Shown: positions 35,822 to 44,984 of the stretch, piece after piece
Numbering within the stretch: the stretch's first letter is position 1
Layout of the letters: each line of letters opens with the position of its first letter
Source: Lachnospiraceae bacterium
GTDB lineage: Bacteria > Bacillota > Clostridia > Lachnospirales > Lachnospiraceae
Length of the DNA stretch: 64,000 bases
Direction: 5' to 3'
Assembly: GCA_017503735.1 (NCBI GenBank)
Contig: JAFVSN010000017.1
Span: 1-64,000 of the forward strand
Notes under the pieces: model-generated
What the model was told of the DNA's origin: nothing
Databases searched by the model: none
What the model saw: the letters and a program-made list of their open reading frames with translations, nothing else
Position numbers and translations under genes: made by a program

Positions 35822-36385
35822 ATGGAAAAAATAAAGCGAATCGACCGTTCTCTGATATATAAGGGTGCATGGATTTCCATGTATACCGATTCCATGGCTT
35901 TTGCCAACGGAAATTTTGCAAATTGGGATTTTATCCATCACAACGGTGCGGCGGCTATGGTAGCCGAAGATGCCGACGGCAAGATTATTATGATTCGTCA
36001 GTGGCGTCCCGGTGCGGAAGAAGAGATTTTAGAACTTCCTGCAGGAGGTATTAATCAAGGAGAGGAACCGATGGCTGCTGCGATTCGTGAACTTCGGGAA
36101 GAAACCGGTGCCTTGTGTGAAACTGCCCGACCTTTGCTTATGATCCAGCCGTCGCCGGCATACAACGATGAGAAGGTTCATATGTTTTATTGTAGAGTAA
36201 CGGATTACGCGGAACTTGAATTGGATGAAAACGAATATGTTACCATTGATCGATATTCGTTGGAGGAATTAATCGGAATGATTATGGCTGGGGAGATTAG
36301 CGACTCAAAGACTGTGGCAGGATTATTTGCCTATAAAGAATTAAAAAGTAAAGACGAACAGGGAGTTTGCTTCGAAAAAAGATAG
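35822..36385 (+). CDS. ADP-ribose pyrophosphatase-like NUDIX hydrolase
   Basis: A 187-residue NUDIX protein of the NudF type. The NUDIX box is ELPAGGINQGEEPMAAA followed by RELREETGA (about residues 76-100), and RQWRPGAEEEILELPAG matches ADP-ribose pyrophosphatases. It should cleave ADP-ribose to AMP and ribose 5-phosphate. It lies directly before the xerD-like gene, as nudF lies in the Bacillus xerD region. Confidence 0.88.
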   Translation: MEKIKRIDRSLIYKGAWISMYTDSMAFANGNFANWDFIHHNGAAAMVAEDADGKIIMIRQWRPGAEEEILELPAGGINQGEEPMAAAIRELREETGALCETARPLLMIQPSPAYNDEKVHMFYCRVTDYAELELDENEYVTIDRYSLEELIGMIMAGEISDSKTVAGLFAYKELKSKDEQGVCFEKR

Positions 36386-36443
36386 TTAGTATACCCGGAG
36401 TCATTCAATGAAATCCGGAGAGGAATTCGAAAGGAGGGCAGGT

Positions 36444-37325
36444 ATGGAGTCTTACATTCAGTCATTTTGTGAGTACAGAAAGGAAAAAAAACAAGTTTCC
36501 GAGAATACCATGCTTGCTTACCGTTCTGATTTGATGCGAATGGCATTGTATTTGCGAGAAAACGGCGTGAACTCTGTAGATCAGATAACAGAGACTCAGT
36601 TAAACTCGTTTATTCTTGCCGCAGAACGGGAAGGGTTAAAAGCTTCCTCCATTGTACGTCTGGTATCAAGCGTACACGGCTTTTTTGATTATTTAACCAA
36701 AAAAGGGATTGTAAAAGAAGACCCGGCAGAACGAATTAAAGCTCCGAAAGCTGCCCCGGTTGAACAAGAGATTATTTCTGTAAGTGAATTGGAACTATTG
36801 TTAAATACACCGGATACCGATACACCGAAAGGCTTACGGGACCGTGCAATGTTAGAAGTATTATATGCCACCGGAATTCATTTGAATTCTTTGCTTGTTT
36901 TGAAGCTTCCGCAGGTTCAATTAAAATATCATGTTTTGTTGGTAAGCGAAGGAGAACAAAATCGCGTTTTACCCCTTGGAAAACCGGCATGTGATGCCTT
37001 GGAAGCCTATTTGGAACTCGGAAGAGAAGCACTGAAAAAGCAGGATTCCGACCCGGAACTTTTATTTTACAACAAATCCGGGGAAGAAATGACACGTCAA
37101 GGATTCTTTAAACGAATTACAGAATATACAAAGAAAGCGGGATTACCGAACATTACCCCCCGCATTCTGCGAAATTCCATGATAAACCATCTGATGAGAA
37201 ACGGAGCATCTTATGCAGGCGTACATCAGCTTCTCGGAACAAAACGATTGTCTGCTGCTATGAATTTTGAGCGTCAGACCCAGACCATACCGGATATGTA
37301 TAAAAAAGCCCATCCCCGAGCATAG
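36444..37325 (+). CDS. XerD-like tyrosine recombinase lacking most catalytic residues
   Basis: A 293-residue protein aligning end to end with XerD: an N-terminal SAM-like core-binding domain (residues 1-100) and a C-terminal catalytic fold ending HPRA, as in E. coli XerD. Catalytic positions are changed: the first Arg is H146 (ATGIHLNSL for ATGLRVSEL), the Lys is Q172, the first His is R240 (TPRILRN), the second His is T266 (LLGTKR for LLGHSD) and the nucleophile Tyr is F275. Only R243 remains. It cannot cut DNA by the known mechanism. The frame is intact, so it is probably under selection as a DNA-binding or architectural protein. ATG 36444 follows AAAGGAGG. Confidence 0.85.
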   Translation: MESYIQSFCEYRKEKKQVSENTMLAYRSDLMRMALYLRENGVNSVDQITETQLNSFILAAEREGLKASSIVRLVSSVHGFFDYLTKKGIVKEDPAERIKAPKAAPVEQEIISVSELELLLNTPDTDTPKGLRDRAMLEVLYATGIHLNSLLVLKLPQVQLKYHVLLVSEGEQNRVLPLGKPACDALEAYLELGREALKKQDSDPELLFYNKSGEEMTRQGFFKRITEYTKKAGLPNITPRILRNSMINHLMRNGASYAGVHQLLGTKRLSAAMNFERQTQTIPDMYKKAHPRA

Positions 37326-37339
37326 GAGATGGGTTTTTT
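37302..37339. terminator. Bidirectional terminator overlapping the end of the XerD-like gene
   Basis: AAAAAAGCCCATC (37302-37314) pairs with GATGGGTTTTTT (37328-37339). The recombinase stop codon lies in the loop. It also ends the convergent DAHP synthase gene. Confidence 0.88.
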
Positions 37340-37351
37340 AGGTGATTTGAA

Positions 37352-38383
37352 TTAAACTCTTTCAGCAATACGATATAATAAATCTTCGGTATCTGCCCAG
37401 CCAAGGCACGGGTCGGTAATGGATTTGCCATAAATATGTTCACCGATTTTCTGACTGCCTTCTTCGATGTAACTCTCGACCATAACGCCCTTTACAAAGT
37501 TGGCAACATCCGGGTTTACTTTACGACTATGTAAAATCTCGGATACGATACGTGGCTGTTCTGCGAATTTTTTATTTGAGTTATTGTGATTGGCATCTAC
37601 GATAACCGCCGGATTCTTTAAATGCGGACGTTCTGCATACATAGAAAGTAAACGTACCAAATCTTCGTAATGGTAGTTGGTAATACTCTGACCGTGTGAA
37701 TTTACGGCCCCGCGCAAAATACAGTGAGCATATGGGTTGCCGGTAGTCTGTACTTCCCACTGACGGAACAAGAAAGAGTGGGAATGCTGTGCTGCCGTCA
37801 CAGAATTTAACATAACGGAAAAATCACCGCTGGTCGGATTTTTCATGCCGGCAGGAATATCCATGCCGCTGACCGCAAGACGATGTTGCTGGTCCTCTAC
37901 GGAACGGGCACCTACAGCAACGTAGGACAGGATATCGTCAAGATACGGCCAATTCTCCGGATAGAGCATTTCATCCGCAGCTGTCAGATGTGTCTCTTCC
38001 AAGGCATGCAAGTGCATTTTTCGAACAGCAATCAAACCTTCCTGCATATTCGGGGCCTGCTCCGGATTTGGCTGGTGGGCAATTCCCTTATAGCCTTCAC
38101 CGGTGGTACGCGGCTTATTGGTATAAATACGCGGAACAACGAACAATTTATCGGAAACCTTTTCCTGTACTTTTGCAAGACGATGGATATAGTCAAGTAC
38201 GGCGGTTTCGTTGTCAGCGGAACAAGGTCCGATGATTACCATAAATTTATCGGACTCTCCAGTAAAAATTTTCTTCATTTCTTCGTCGCGGGCTGTTTTT
38301 ACCGCAGTTGCTTCCGCGGAAAGCGGGTACAAATCCTTTAGAACTTCCGGGGAAATCACTTCTCTGATTCTTGTAAAACTCAT
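37352..38383 (-). CDS. 3-deoxy-7-phosphoheptulonate synthase (DAHP synthase)
   Basis: A 343-residue class I (AroFGH-type) DAHP synthase, the entry enzyme of aromatic amino acid synthesis, joining phosphoenolpyruvate and erythrose 4-phosphate. MVIIGPCSADNE, PRIYTNKPRTTGEGYKGI, PTSGDFSVMLNSV, CILRGAVNSHGQ and VIVDANHNNSNKK are diagnostic. It interrupts the otherwise Bacillus-like nudF-xerD-pdp-dacF order on the opposite strand, so it may be a later insertion. AGGAAAGGA precedes the start. Confidence 0.93.
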   Translation of the reverse strand: MSFTRIREVISPEVLKDLYPLSAEATAVKTARDEEMKKIFTGESDKFMVIIGPCSADNETAVLDYIHRLAKVQEKVSDKLFVVPRIYTNKPRTTGEGYKGIAHQPNPEQAPNMQEGLIAVRKMHLHALEETHLTAADEMLYPENWPYLDDILSYVAVGARSVEDQQHRLAVSGMDIPAGMKNPTSGDFSVMLNSVTAAQHSHSFLFRQWEVQTTGNPYAHCILRGAVNSHGQSITNYHYEDLVRLLSMYAERPHLKNPAVIVDANHNNSNKKFAEQPRIVSEILHSRKVNPDVANFVKGVMVESYIEEGSQKIGEHIYGKSITDPCLGWADTEDLLYRIAERV

Positions 38384-38464
38384 GGCAATTCCTTTCCTGA
38401 CAAATAACGAATGTTATGTCATATAATTTATTGTAAAATGTGTATTTTTCTACATACAAAACAC

Positions 38465-38493
38465 ATTATAAAACTTAAGAAGAACAGTGTCAA
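38465..38493 (-). promoter_or_regulatory. Consensus promoter of the DAHP synthase gene
   Basis: On the minus strand TTGACA (complement of 38488-38493), 17 bases, TATAAT (complement of 38465-38470). The 75-base leader has TGACA-TAAC / GTTA-TT-TGTCA, a hairpin just before the ribosome site (about 38396-38419). Confidence 0.88.
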
Positions 38494-38600
38494 TAGGCGT
38501 ATTGCGGAATATTTTCGGATATGATAAACTAATAGCATAAGAAAACACGAGTAGCAATCAAACAAGAGAAAGAATAGAAGATAGAAGGAGTGGCTTTACC

Positions 38601-39911
38601 ATGCGAATGTATGATTTAATTATGAAAAAGAAACACGGGGAGGCTCTTACCGATGAAGAAATTCATTATTTGGTAAACGGATACACGAAGGGAAACATTC
38701 CGGATTATCAGATGTCCGCTTTTTTAATGGCAGTTTGTTTTCAGGGTATGAATGAAGCGGAGACGCTTTCCCTTACCATGGCCATGGCAAAAAGCGGTGA
38801 AATGCTTGATTTATCTGCGATCCACGGGATGAAAGCCGACAAGCATAGTACGGGTGGCGTCGGAGACAAGACATCCTTGATTTTGGGGCCGATGGTTGCG
38901 TCTTTGGGGGTTCCGGTAGCTAAAATGTCAGGGAGAGGTCTTGGGCATACCGGCGGCACCATTGATAAGTTAGAAAGTTTTCCCGGCTTTTCCGTTTCCA
39001 TTTCCAATGAAAAATTTATTCATAACGTGAATCGAATGAAATTGGCGATCATCGGACAAACCGCAGATTTGGCTCCGGCAGATAAAATGTTGTATGCGCT
39101 TCGGGATGTAACGGCAACAGTAGACCAACTTTCCTTAATCGCAAGCAGTATTATGAGTAAAAAACTTGCGGCAGGCTCTGATGTAATTGTACTGGATGTC
39201 AAAGCGGGAAGCGGTGCTTTTATGAAGACCTGTGAAGACGCCAGAAAACTTGCAGAAACAATGGTAAAAATCGGAAACGGTGCCGGAAGAAAGACCTACG
39301 CGGTAATTTCGGATATGAATCAGCCGTTGGGAACTGCTGTCGGTAATATTTTAGAGGTAAAAGAAGCGATTGAAGCCTTAAACGGCAAAGCACCGGAAGA
39401 TTTGAACGACGCTTGTATCACGTTGGCGTCCTATATGTTGCTTGGCGCGGGACGAGTGGAGAACATTTCTGAGGCAAAAGAACTTCTGGCAGATACGATT
39501 CGTTCCGGTAAGGCATTGCATAAACTTGCGGAATTTGTGGAAGCACAGGGAGGAGATAAGCGCTTTGTATATGAACCGGATCGTTTCCCGAAGGCACGTT
39601 TGACTGCTACATTAAAGGCACAGACAGACGGCTATATTTCCGCTATGAACACAGAAGAAATCGGGTTGACCTCCCTCGCGCTCGGAGGCGGACGCGAAAC
39701 AAAAGAAAGCGAAATCGACTTGACGGTGGGCATTGTATTTGAGAAAAAAATCGGTGCAAAGGTGAAGGTGGGCGATCCGATTGCAGTGCTTCACGGAAAC
39801 GAGGAAGGAAAGCTGTCCGCCGCAGTTTCGAAACTACAGAACGCCATTTCAATCGGACAGACACCGATAACGCCGGTTCCTCATATTTTAGGTGTAGTAG
39901 AACAGTCATAG
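38601..39911 (+). CDS. pdp: Pyrimidine-nucleoside phosphorylase / thymidine phosphorylase
   Basis: A 436-residue nucleoside phosphorylase that splits thymidine, deoxyuridine or uridine with phosphate for salvage. The signature is KMSGRGLGHTGGTIDKLES near residue 107, and DKHSTGGVGDKTSLIL binds phosphate. Length suits the Pdp group. In Bacillus relatives pdp and dacF lie next to xerD, matching this order. GAAGGAG precedes the ATG. Confidence 0.92.
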   Translation: MRMYDLIMKKKHGEALTDEEIHYLVNGYTKGNIPDYQMSAFLMAVCFQGMNEAETLSLTMAMAKSGEMLDLSAIHGMKADKHSTGGVGDKTSLILGPMVASLGVPVAKMSGRGLGHTGGTIDKLESFPGFSVSISNEKFIHNVNRMKLAIIGQTADLAPADKMLYALRDVTATVDQLSLIASSIMSKKLAAGSDVIVLDVKAGSGAFMKTCEDARKLAETMVKIGNGAGRKTYAVISDMNQPLGTAVGNILEVKEAIEALNGKAPEDLNDACITLASYMLLGAGRVENISEAKELLADTIRSGKALHKLAEFVEAQGGDKRFVYEPDRFPKARLTATLKAQTDGYISAMNTEEIGLTSLALGGGRETKESEIDLTVGIVFEKKIGAKVKVGDPIAVLHGNEEGKLSAAVSKLQNAISIGQTPITPVPHILGVVEQS

Positions 39912-39961
39912 TTTAGGCTTTTCCGAATATCTTGTAAAAAGAGATATTGCGGAGTGTTACA

Positions 39962-41335
39962 ATGAAAACACAAGGAGTTAAAAAGCAAAGCAAAACAGAA
40001 AAAAGGATACGGGCAGGACGCGCACTTGCCGGTATCCTTTCTGTTTTCCTTTTGGTGGAAACGGCACTATTCCCGTTAGGAAAAGCACTTGAAGTATCAG
40101 CCGGCGGGATTCCTGAGGGCGAGGAAGTATTTGTAACGGAACCAACGGAGGAAACGACAGTAGACAGGAAAGCGGAAACGCTTGCTACCGTTGTCCCGGA
40201 AGGACTTTCGATTTCTGCTGAGTCAATCATATTAATGGAAATGGACTCCGGCACGGTAATTGCGGAAAAAGATGCCGAGAAATCCCGTCCCATTGCCAGT
40301 GTAACCAAAATCATGACATTGCTTTTAATCGCGGAAGCAGTGGATGAAGGAAAGGTAAAATTGACCGATACGGTAACCGTAAGTGAATATGCCGCATCAA
40401 TGGGCGGTTCTCAGGTTTTTTTAGAGCCGGGAGAAACCCAGAATGTGGAAACAATGATAAAATGTATCAGCATCGCCAGTGCCAATGACGCCTGTGTAGC
40501 TATGGCAGAGCATTTAGCAGGCTCCGAAGGAGCCTTTGTGGAGCAGATGAATGCAAAAGCAAAGGTCCTGGGAATGAATCATACCACCTTTTATAATTGT
40601 TGCGGACTGGATGTTAGCGGGCATGTTTCTTGCGCAAAGGATGTAGCTATCATGTCATCCGAATTGATGAAACATCATTCGTGGCTTACAAAATATACAA
40701 CAACCTGGATGGATACCATTGTTCATACGACAAGGCGGGGAAGCAGTGAATTCGGTCTTGCCAATACCAATAAGCTTTTAAAACAGTATAACGGCATAAC
40801 AGGCTTAAAAACCGGTTCTACCGATGAGGCAAAGTATTGTCTTTCCGCAACAGCGGAAAGAAACGGCGTAAAACTGGTGGCAGTGGTACTTGCTGCGCCG
40901 GATACGAAGACTCGTTTTAGGGAAGCTGCCACACTGTTAGATTACGGTTTTTCCAAATGCACTGTTTATAAAGATAGCGGAAGTGATTTTCCGCTTTCGG
41001 ATACGGTTATAAAAAACGGAGAGAAAGATCGTATTTCTATCGGCCTGAAAACACCGTTTTATCATGTTTTTACCGAAGGGGAGGATTTATCTTCCGTTCA
41101 AAAGGAAATTGTTTTAAAAGAAGAAATCAAGGCACCGTTAAAAAAAGGAGATATCGTAGGAGAGTATCGCTATAGTCTGAACGGAAAAACATTGGGAGGC
41201 ATCGACATTATTTGTAAAGAAGATGTAAATAAAATGAACTTCGGCACCGGTTTTCTTAAGTGCAAAGACTTATTCTTCCGTAAAAAAGAGAACGTTCCTG
41301 ATGTGAAACTTTCATTGACACCGTCCGAAAAATAA
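39962..41335 (+). CDS. D-alanyl-D-alanine carboxypeptidase (DacF-like)
   Basis: A 457-residue exported low-molecular-weight penicillin-binding protein. A signal peptide covers about residues 1-46 (GRALAGILSVFLLVETALFP). Peptidase S11 motifs are complete: SVTK (IASVTKIMTLLL), SAN (SIASANDACVA) and KTG (GLKTGSTDEA). A C-terminal PBP5-type domain follows. It trims terminal D-Ala from wall peptides. ATG 39962 follows GCGGAG. It is 50 bases after pdp. Confidence 0.92.
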   Translation: MKTQGVKKQSKTEKRIRAGRALAGILSVFLLVETALFPLGKALEVSAGGIPEGEEVFVTEPTEETTVDRKAETLATVVPEGLSISAESIILMEMDSGTVIAEKDAEKSRPIASVTKIMTLLLIAEAVDEGKVKLTDTVTVSEYAASMGGSQVFLEPGETQNVETMIKCISIASANDACVAMAEHLAGSEGAFVEQMNAKAKVLGMNHTTFYNCCGLDVSGHVSCAKDVAIMSSELMKHHSWLTKYTTTWMDTIVHTTRRGSSEFGLANTNKLLKQYNGITGLKTGSTDEAKYCLSATAERNGVKLVAVVLAAPDTKTRFREAATLLDYGFSKCTVYKDSGSDFPLSDTVIKNGEKDRISIGLKTPFYHVFTEGEDLSSVQKEIVLKEEIKAPLKKGDIVGEYRYSLNGKTLGGIDIICKEDVNKMNFGTGFLKCKDLFFRKKENVPDVKLSLTPSEK

Positions 41336-41418
41336 AGTATGATAATTAGGTGAGGCATGGATTTTTTTCCGCTTACTGTAATGACAAACAAAAGGTGGAA
41401 ATGCAAGGAGGCTCAAGG

Positions 41419-42267
41419 ATGAAAAACAGCAGTCTGTTTTTGCTCGCTACAGCAGGCGTTGCTTTAGGCGCAACGGTATATCAGCTCATAGAGCATGGTG
41501 TTCCGGTAAAAAGAGAATATGATGCAGAAGTTCCGGAGAAGCTTTCCGGGCTACGCATTTTGCTACTTTCCGATTTGCATTGTAATCCATTGATTTGTAG
41601 CAATGAAACAATAGTCAAACGACTGAAAGAAGAAAGACCGGATGTAATTCTGCTTGCAGGGGACATGATCAGCAAGTACGGAAAGAAAGCAAACGACAGA
41701 GTTCACGGCTTTTTAAAGAGACTGACAAAGATTGCCCCGGTCATTTATGGTATGGGAAATCATGAAGAAGTGCTTCGTACAAAGTTTCCGGAAAAATTTA
41801 ACTTATATCGAAAACAAATAGAAGAAATGGGGATTTTCTTTCCGGACAACGAGACAGTCCGGCTCGTTCTACAAGGGAAGAATATTAATTTTGCCGGACT
41901 TACATTAAAACACGAGTATTATTATAAATGGAAAAGAAAGGCATTGCCGGAGGAAGCGTACAAAGATCTCGTGATTGAAGATTCGGAGAGCACAATACTG
42001 TTAGCGCATTTTCCGGACCATTTTCCGGAGTATAAAACACTTTCTCCGTTAATCGTTTCCGGGCATAATCACGGCGGAATTATCCGGTTGCCGGTGTTGG
42101 GAGGTTTTATTTCCCCACAGCTTTATATTCCGACCTTTACCAGAGGCTGTTACACAGATGAAAATTCTACAATGGTCGTAAGCGCGGGACTTGGTTCTCA
42201 TTCTTTGCCGGCTCGTTTGTTTAACCGTGTAGAATACTGTGTCATCAATACAAAAACGAGGAAATGA
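41419..42267 (+). CDS. Membrane-associated metallophosphoesterase
   Basis: A 282-residue calcineurin-like phosphoesterase. An N-terminal hydrophobic segment (FLLATAGVALGATVYQL) acts as anchor. Metal-binding motifs are LLSDLHCN, LLAGDMIS, YGMGNHEE, LLAHFPDHF and VSGHNHGG. Members act on lipid headgroup precursors (UDP-diacylglucosamine) or other phosphoesters; the substrate is unknown here. AAGGAGG lies before ATG 41419. The stop overlaps an in-frame ATG just before scpA. Confidence 0.88.
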   Translation: MKNSSLFLLATAGVALGATVYQLIEHGVPVKREYDAEVPEKLSGLRILLLSDLHCNPLICSNETIVKRLKEERPDVILLAGDMISKYGKKANDRVHGFLKRLTKIAPVIYGMGNHEEVLRTKFPEKFNLYRKQIEEMGIFFPDNETVRLVLQGKNINFAGLTLKHEYYYKWKRKALPEEAYKDLVIEDSESTILLAHFPDHFPEYKTLSPLIVSGHNHGGIIRLPVLGGFISPQLYIPTFTRGCYTDENSTMVVSAGLGSHSLPARLFNRVEYCVINTKTRK

Positions 42268-42269
42268 TC

Positions 42270-43049
42270 ATGAGTTTATCCGTAACATTGGAAAAATTTG
42301 AGGGCCCCCTTGATTTATTGTTGCACCTCATCGAAAAAAATAAAATAAATATTTATGATATTCCGATTGTGGAGATTACGGAACAGTATATGGACTATAT
42401 CCGTCAGATGCAGGAACAGGACATGGAAGTTATGAGCGAATTCCTTGTAATGGCCGCAACTCTATTGAATATTAAGTCCAAAATGTTACTGCCGCAGGAA
42501 GAACCGGAGGAAACAGGAGAGACGATTGATCCGCGTCAGGAGCTGGTGGAGCGTCTGTTACAGTATAAAATGTATAAGTATGCTTCCTTGGAACTTTCCG
42601 ATCGACAGTTGGATGCCGGACGTGTTTTGTTTAAGGAGGGTACATTGCCTCCGGAGATAGCCGATTACAAGGAGCCGATTGATACAAAAGAACTGCTTTC
42701 CGATTTAACCTTGCAAAAGCTTCATGCTATTTTTGAATCTGTCATGAAAAAGCAAGTGGACAAAATCGATCCGGTTCGAAGTAAATTCGGTCGAATCGAA
42801 AAGGAAGAAGTCAGTATGTCCAAGAAAATGCATGAGATTCAGGCATACGCTTTGGCAAATAAACGTTTTTCTTTCCGGGCTCTTTTAATGGAACAGTTTG
42901 ATAAAATGGATGTTGTCGTAACTTTTTTATGTATACTTGAATTAATGAAAATCGGCAGAATGCATGTAGTACAGGAAGAAATTTTTGATGAAATCGAAAT
43001 TGAATATCTTGCGGATGATATTATTGATTTCGAAGATTCGGATTTTTAA
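42270..43049 (+). CDS. scpA: Segregation and condensation protein A
   Basis: A 259-residue kleisin that bridges SMC heads with ScpB to compact chromosomes. The N terminus SLSVTLEKFEGPLDLLLHLI and IYDIPIVEITEQYMDYI are family-typical. ATG 42270 gives that start; ATG 42264 overlaps the upstream stop. scpB follows by 13 bases. Confidence 0.95.
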   Translation: MSLSVTLEKFEGPLDLLLHLIEKNKINIYDIPIVEITEQYMDYIRQMQEQDMEVMSEFLVMAATLLNIKSKMLLPQEEPEETGETIDPRQELVERLLQYKMYKYASLELSDRQLDAGRVLFKEGTLPPEIADYKEPIDTKELLSDLTLQKLHAIFESVMKKQVDKIDPVRSKFGRIEKEEVSMSKKMHEIQAYALANKRFSFRALLMEQFDKMDVVVTFLCILELMKIGRMHVVQEEIFDEIEIEYLADDIIDFEDSDF

Positions 43050-43062
43050 GCGGAGGAATAAA

Positions 43063-43632
43063 ATGGAGTTACAAGAGTTAGAAGCACAATTAGAAGCGAT
43101 TTTGTTTACATTAGGGGAAGCGGTTGAAGTAGACCGCCTGGCGATGGCATTAGAGCATGATGTGGATACGGTGCGTAGGGTACTTCGGAATATGATGGAT
43201 CGCTATGATTCGGATGACAGGGGAATCCAAATCATTGAATTGGACGGTTCCTTTCAGATGTGTACCAAGTCTTCCATGTATGAATCAATTATTAAAATTA
43301 CCCATGTGCCGAAAAAACATGTTTTAACCGAGGTTTTATTGGAAACCTTATCGATTATTGCGTACAAGCAACCGATTACGAGACAGGAAATCGAAGCAAT
43401 CCGAGGGGTTTCCTGCGATCATGCGGTAAATAAGCTGGTAGAATATAATTTAATTCAGGAAGTAGGTCGTTTGGATGCTCCGGGACGTCCGATTCTGTTC
43501 GGTACGACAGAAGAGTTTTTACGCAGCTTCGGCCTTGTTTCCTTAGATGATTTACCGGTAATTAACCCGGAAAAGGTAGAAGATTTCAAGTTGGAAGCAG
43601 AAGAAGAAATGCAACTTTCCTTAGAAATTTAA
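43063..43632 (+). CDS. scpB: Segregation and condensation protein B
   Basis: A 189-residue ScpB with two winged helices, partner of ScpA in the SMC complex. EAQLEAILFTLGEAVEVDRL, SIIAYKQPITRQEIEAIRG and GRPILFGTTEEFLRSFGL are conserved. GGAGG lies 7 bases before ATG 43063. Confidence 0.95.
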   Translation: MELQELEAQLEAILFTLGEAVEVDRLAMALEHDVDTVRRVLRNMMDRYDSDDRGIQIIELDGSFQMCTKSSMYESIIKITHVPKKHVLTEVLLETLSIIAYKQPITRQEIEAIRGVSCDHAVNKLVEYNLIQEVGRLDAPGRPILFGTTEEFLRSFGLVSLDDLPVINPEKVEDFKLEAEEEMQLSLEI

Positions 43633-43691
43633 TATCTATTTCCGAGAGTAGCCGCATATCCTTTGAAAAAGACTTGTTTTCGGGGATCGTA

Positions 43692-44984
43692 ATGAAGTTT
43701 TGGAAATTTGAAAAGAATATACATTACAACTTATACAGTAGAATTCACTTGATAAAAAAGAAAGGAACGCATCTTCTGATGTGTTTCTTTTTTGTGTTTT
43801 CGGTACTGACCGGTGCATGGAAACAACCGGCATATCCGGTTCGTGCTGAAACCGATTTACCCGATGCCGGGTCGCTACACGCGTATTCTGCAGTACTTTA
43901 TGACGGAAATGCAGGTCGGGTTCTGTATGAAAAAAACGGATATGAAGTGCTTCCCATGGCCAGCACAACAAAAATTATGACGCTTCTTATTGTTTTGGAA
44001 CATACAAAACCGGAGGATATCGTTACTGTATCAAAAAATGCCGCAAAACAACCGGATGTTCAATTAAACATGAATACGGGAGAGCAGTTTTACGTGAAGG
44101 ATTTGTGTTATTCCCTAATGTTAGAGTCCCATAACGATACCGCCGTAGCCTTGGCGGAACATGTAGGTGGTTCCGTAGAAGGCTTTGCGACAATGATGAA
44201 TGCAAAAGCAAAGGCGTTAGGGGCTTATTCTGCAAATTTTGTGACGCCGAACGGTTTGGATGCGGAAGGACACGGTATTTCCGCTGCCGACCTGGCAAAA
44301 ATCGCTGCCTATGCGGTGAAACAGGATGAATTCAGAAAAATAACAACAAAAGCCTCCCATACGTTTACGGAATTAACCAAAGGTCGTAGTTTTACCGTCA
44401 ACAATAAAGATGCTTTTTTGACGATGATGGACGGTGCTATCGGGGTAAAAACGGGATTTACCGGAAAGGCGGGGTATTGTTTTGTGGGGGCGTTGGAACG
44501 GGAAGACAGACTTTTTATCAGCGTTGTACTGGCAAGCGGCTGGCCACCGCATAAAACATATAAATGGAACGATACAAAGACTTTAATGAACTATGGGTTG
44601 GAAGCATATCAAACACTTCCGCTGATAGAATCTTTTGATTTACTGCCGGAATTACCGACGGTACCGGTCACAAACGGACAGAAGGATCATGTATCCCTTT
44701 GCTATCCTCCGGAAGAAATAAATAATCTTTTAAATATAACGTTATTACTTACCGGCAAAGAAACCATTTCCTTTGGTTTCGAGCTTTTTCAAAACAGTTT
44801 AAACGCACCGGTGGAAAAAGGAAGGGGGATAGGGGAACTTGTCATAAAAATCGATGGAGAAAGCGTTAATAAAATACCGGTACAAACATCAGAAGCAGTT
44901 GCACCGGTAAATTATAAATATTATTTTAATCGGATTATATCCATCTTTTTCAACGGAAAATCCATCTCATCTTTTTTTAATTAG
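43692..44984 (+). CDS. D-alanyl-D-alanine carboxypeptidase (DacB-like position)
   Basis: A 430-residue exported S11 peptidase. The signal peptide is preceded by a long basic segment (MKFWKFEKNIHYNLYSRIHL), then LLMCFFFVFSVLTGAW. Active-site motifs: STTK (MASTTKIMTLLIV), SHN (LESHNDTAVA) and KTG (GVKTGFTGKAG). A weak membrane segment ends the protein. In Bacillus dacB also follows scpAB; the spmA-spmB genes expected next are absent. It ends back to back with the convergent SulP gene. Confidence 0.9.
   Translation: MKFWKFEKNIHYNLYSRIHLIKKKGTHLLMCFFFVFSVLTGAWKQPAYPVRAETDLPDAGSLHAYSAVLYDGNAGRVLYEKNGYEVLPMASTTKIMTLLIVLEHTKPEDIVTVSKNAAKQPDVQLNMNTGEQFYVKDLCYSLMLESHNDTAVALAEHVGGSVEGFATMMNAKAKALGAYSANFVTPNGLDAEGHGISAADLAKIAAYAVKQDEFRKITTKASHTFTELTKGRSFTVNNKDAFLTMMDGAIGVKTGFTGKAGYCFVGALEREDRLFISVVLASGWPPHKTYKWNDTKTLMNYGLEAYQTLPLIESFDLLPELPTVPVTNGQKDHVSLCYPPEEINNLLNITLLLTGKETISFGFELFQNSLNAPVEKGRGIGELVIKIDGESVNKIPVQTSEAVAPVNYKYYFNRIISIFFNGKSISSFFN

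Noticed and set aside
36444-37325. Integrase marking a mobile element or attachment site
   Set aside because: It sits in conserved xerD synteny, lacks catalytic residues and has no flanking att repeats or cargo.
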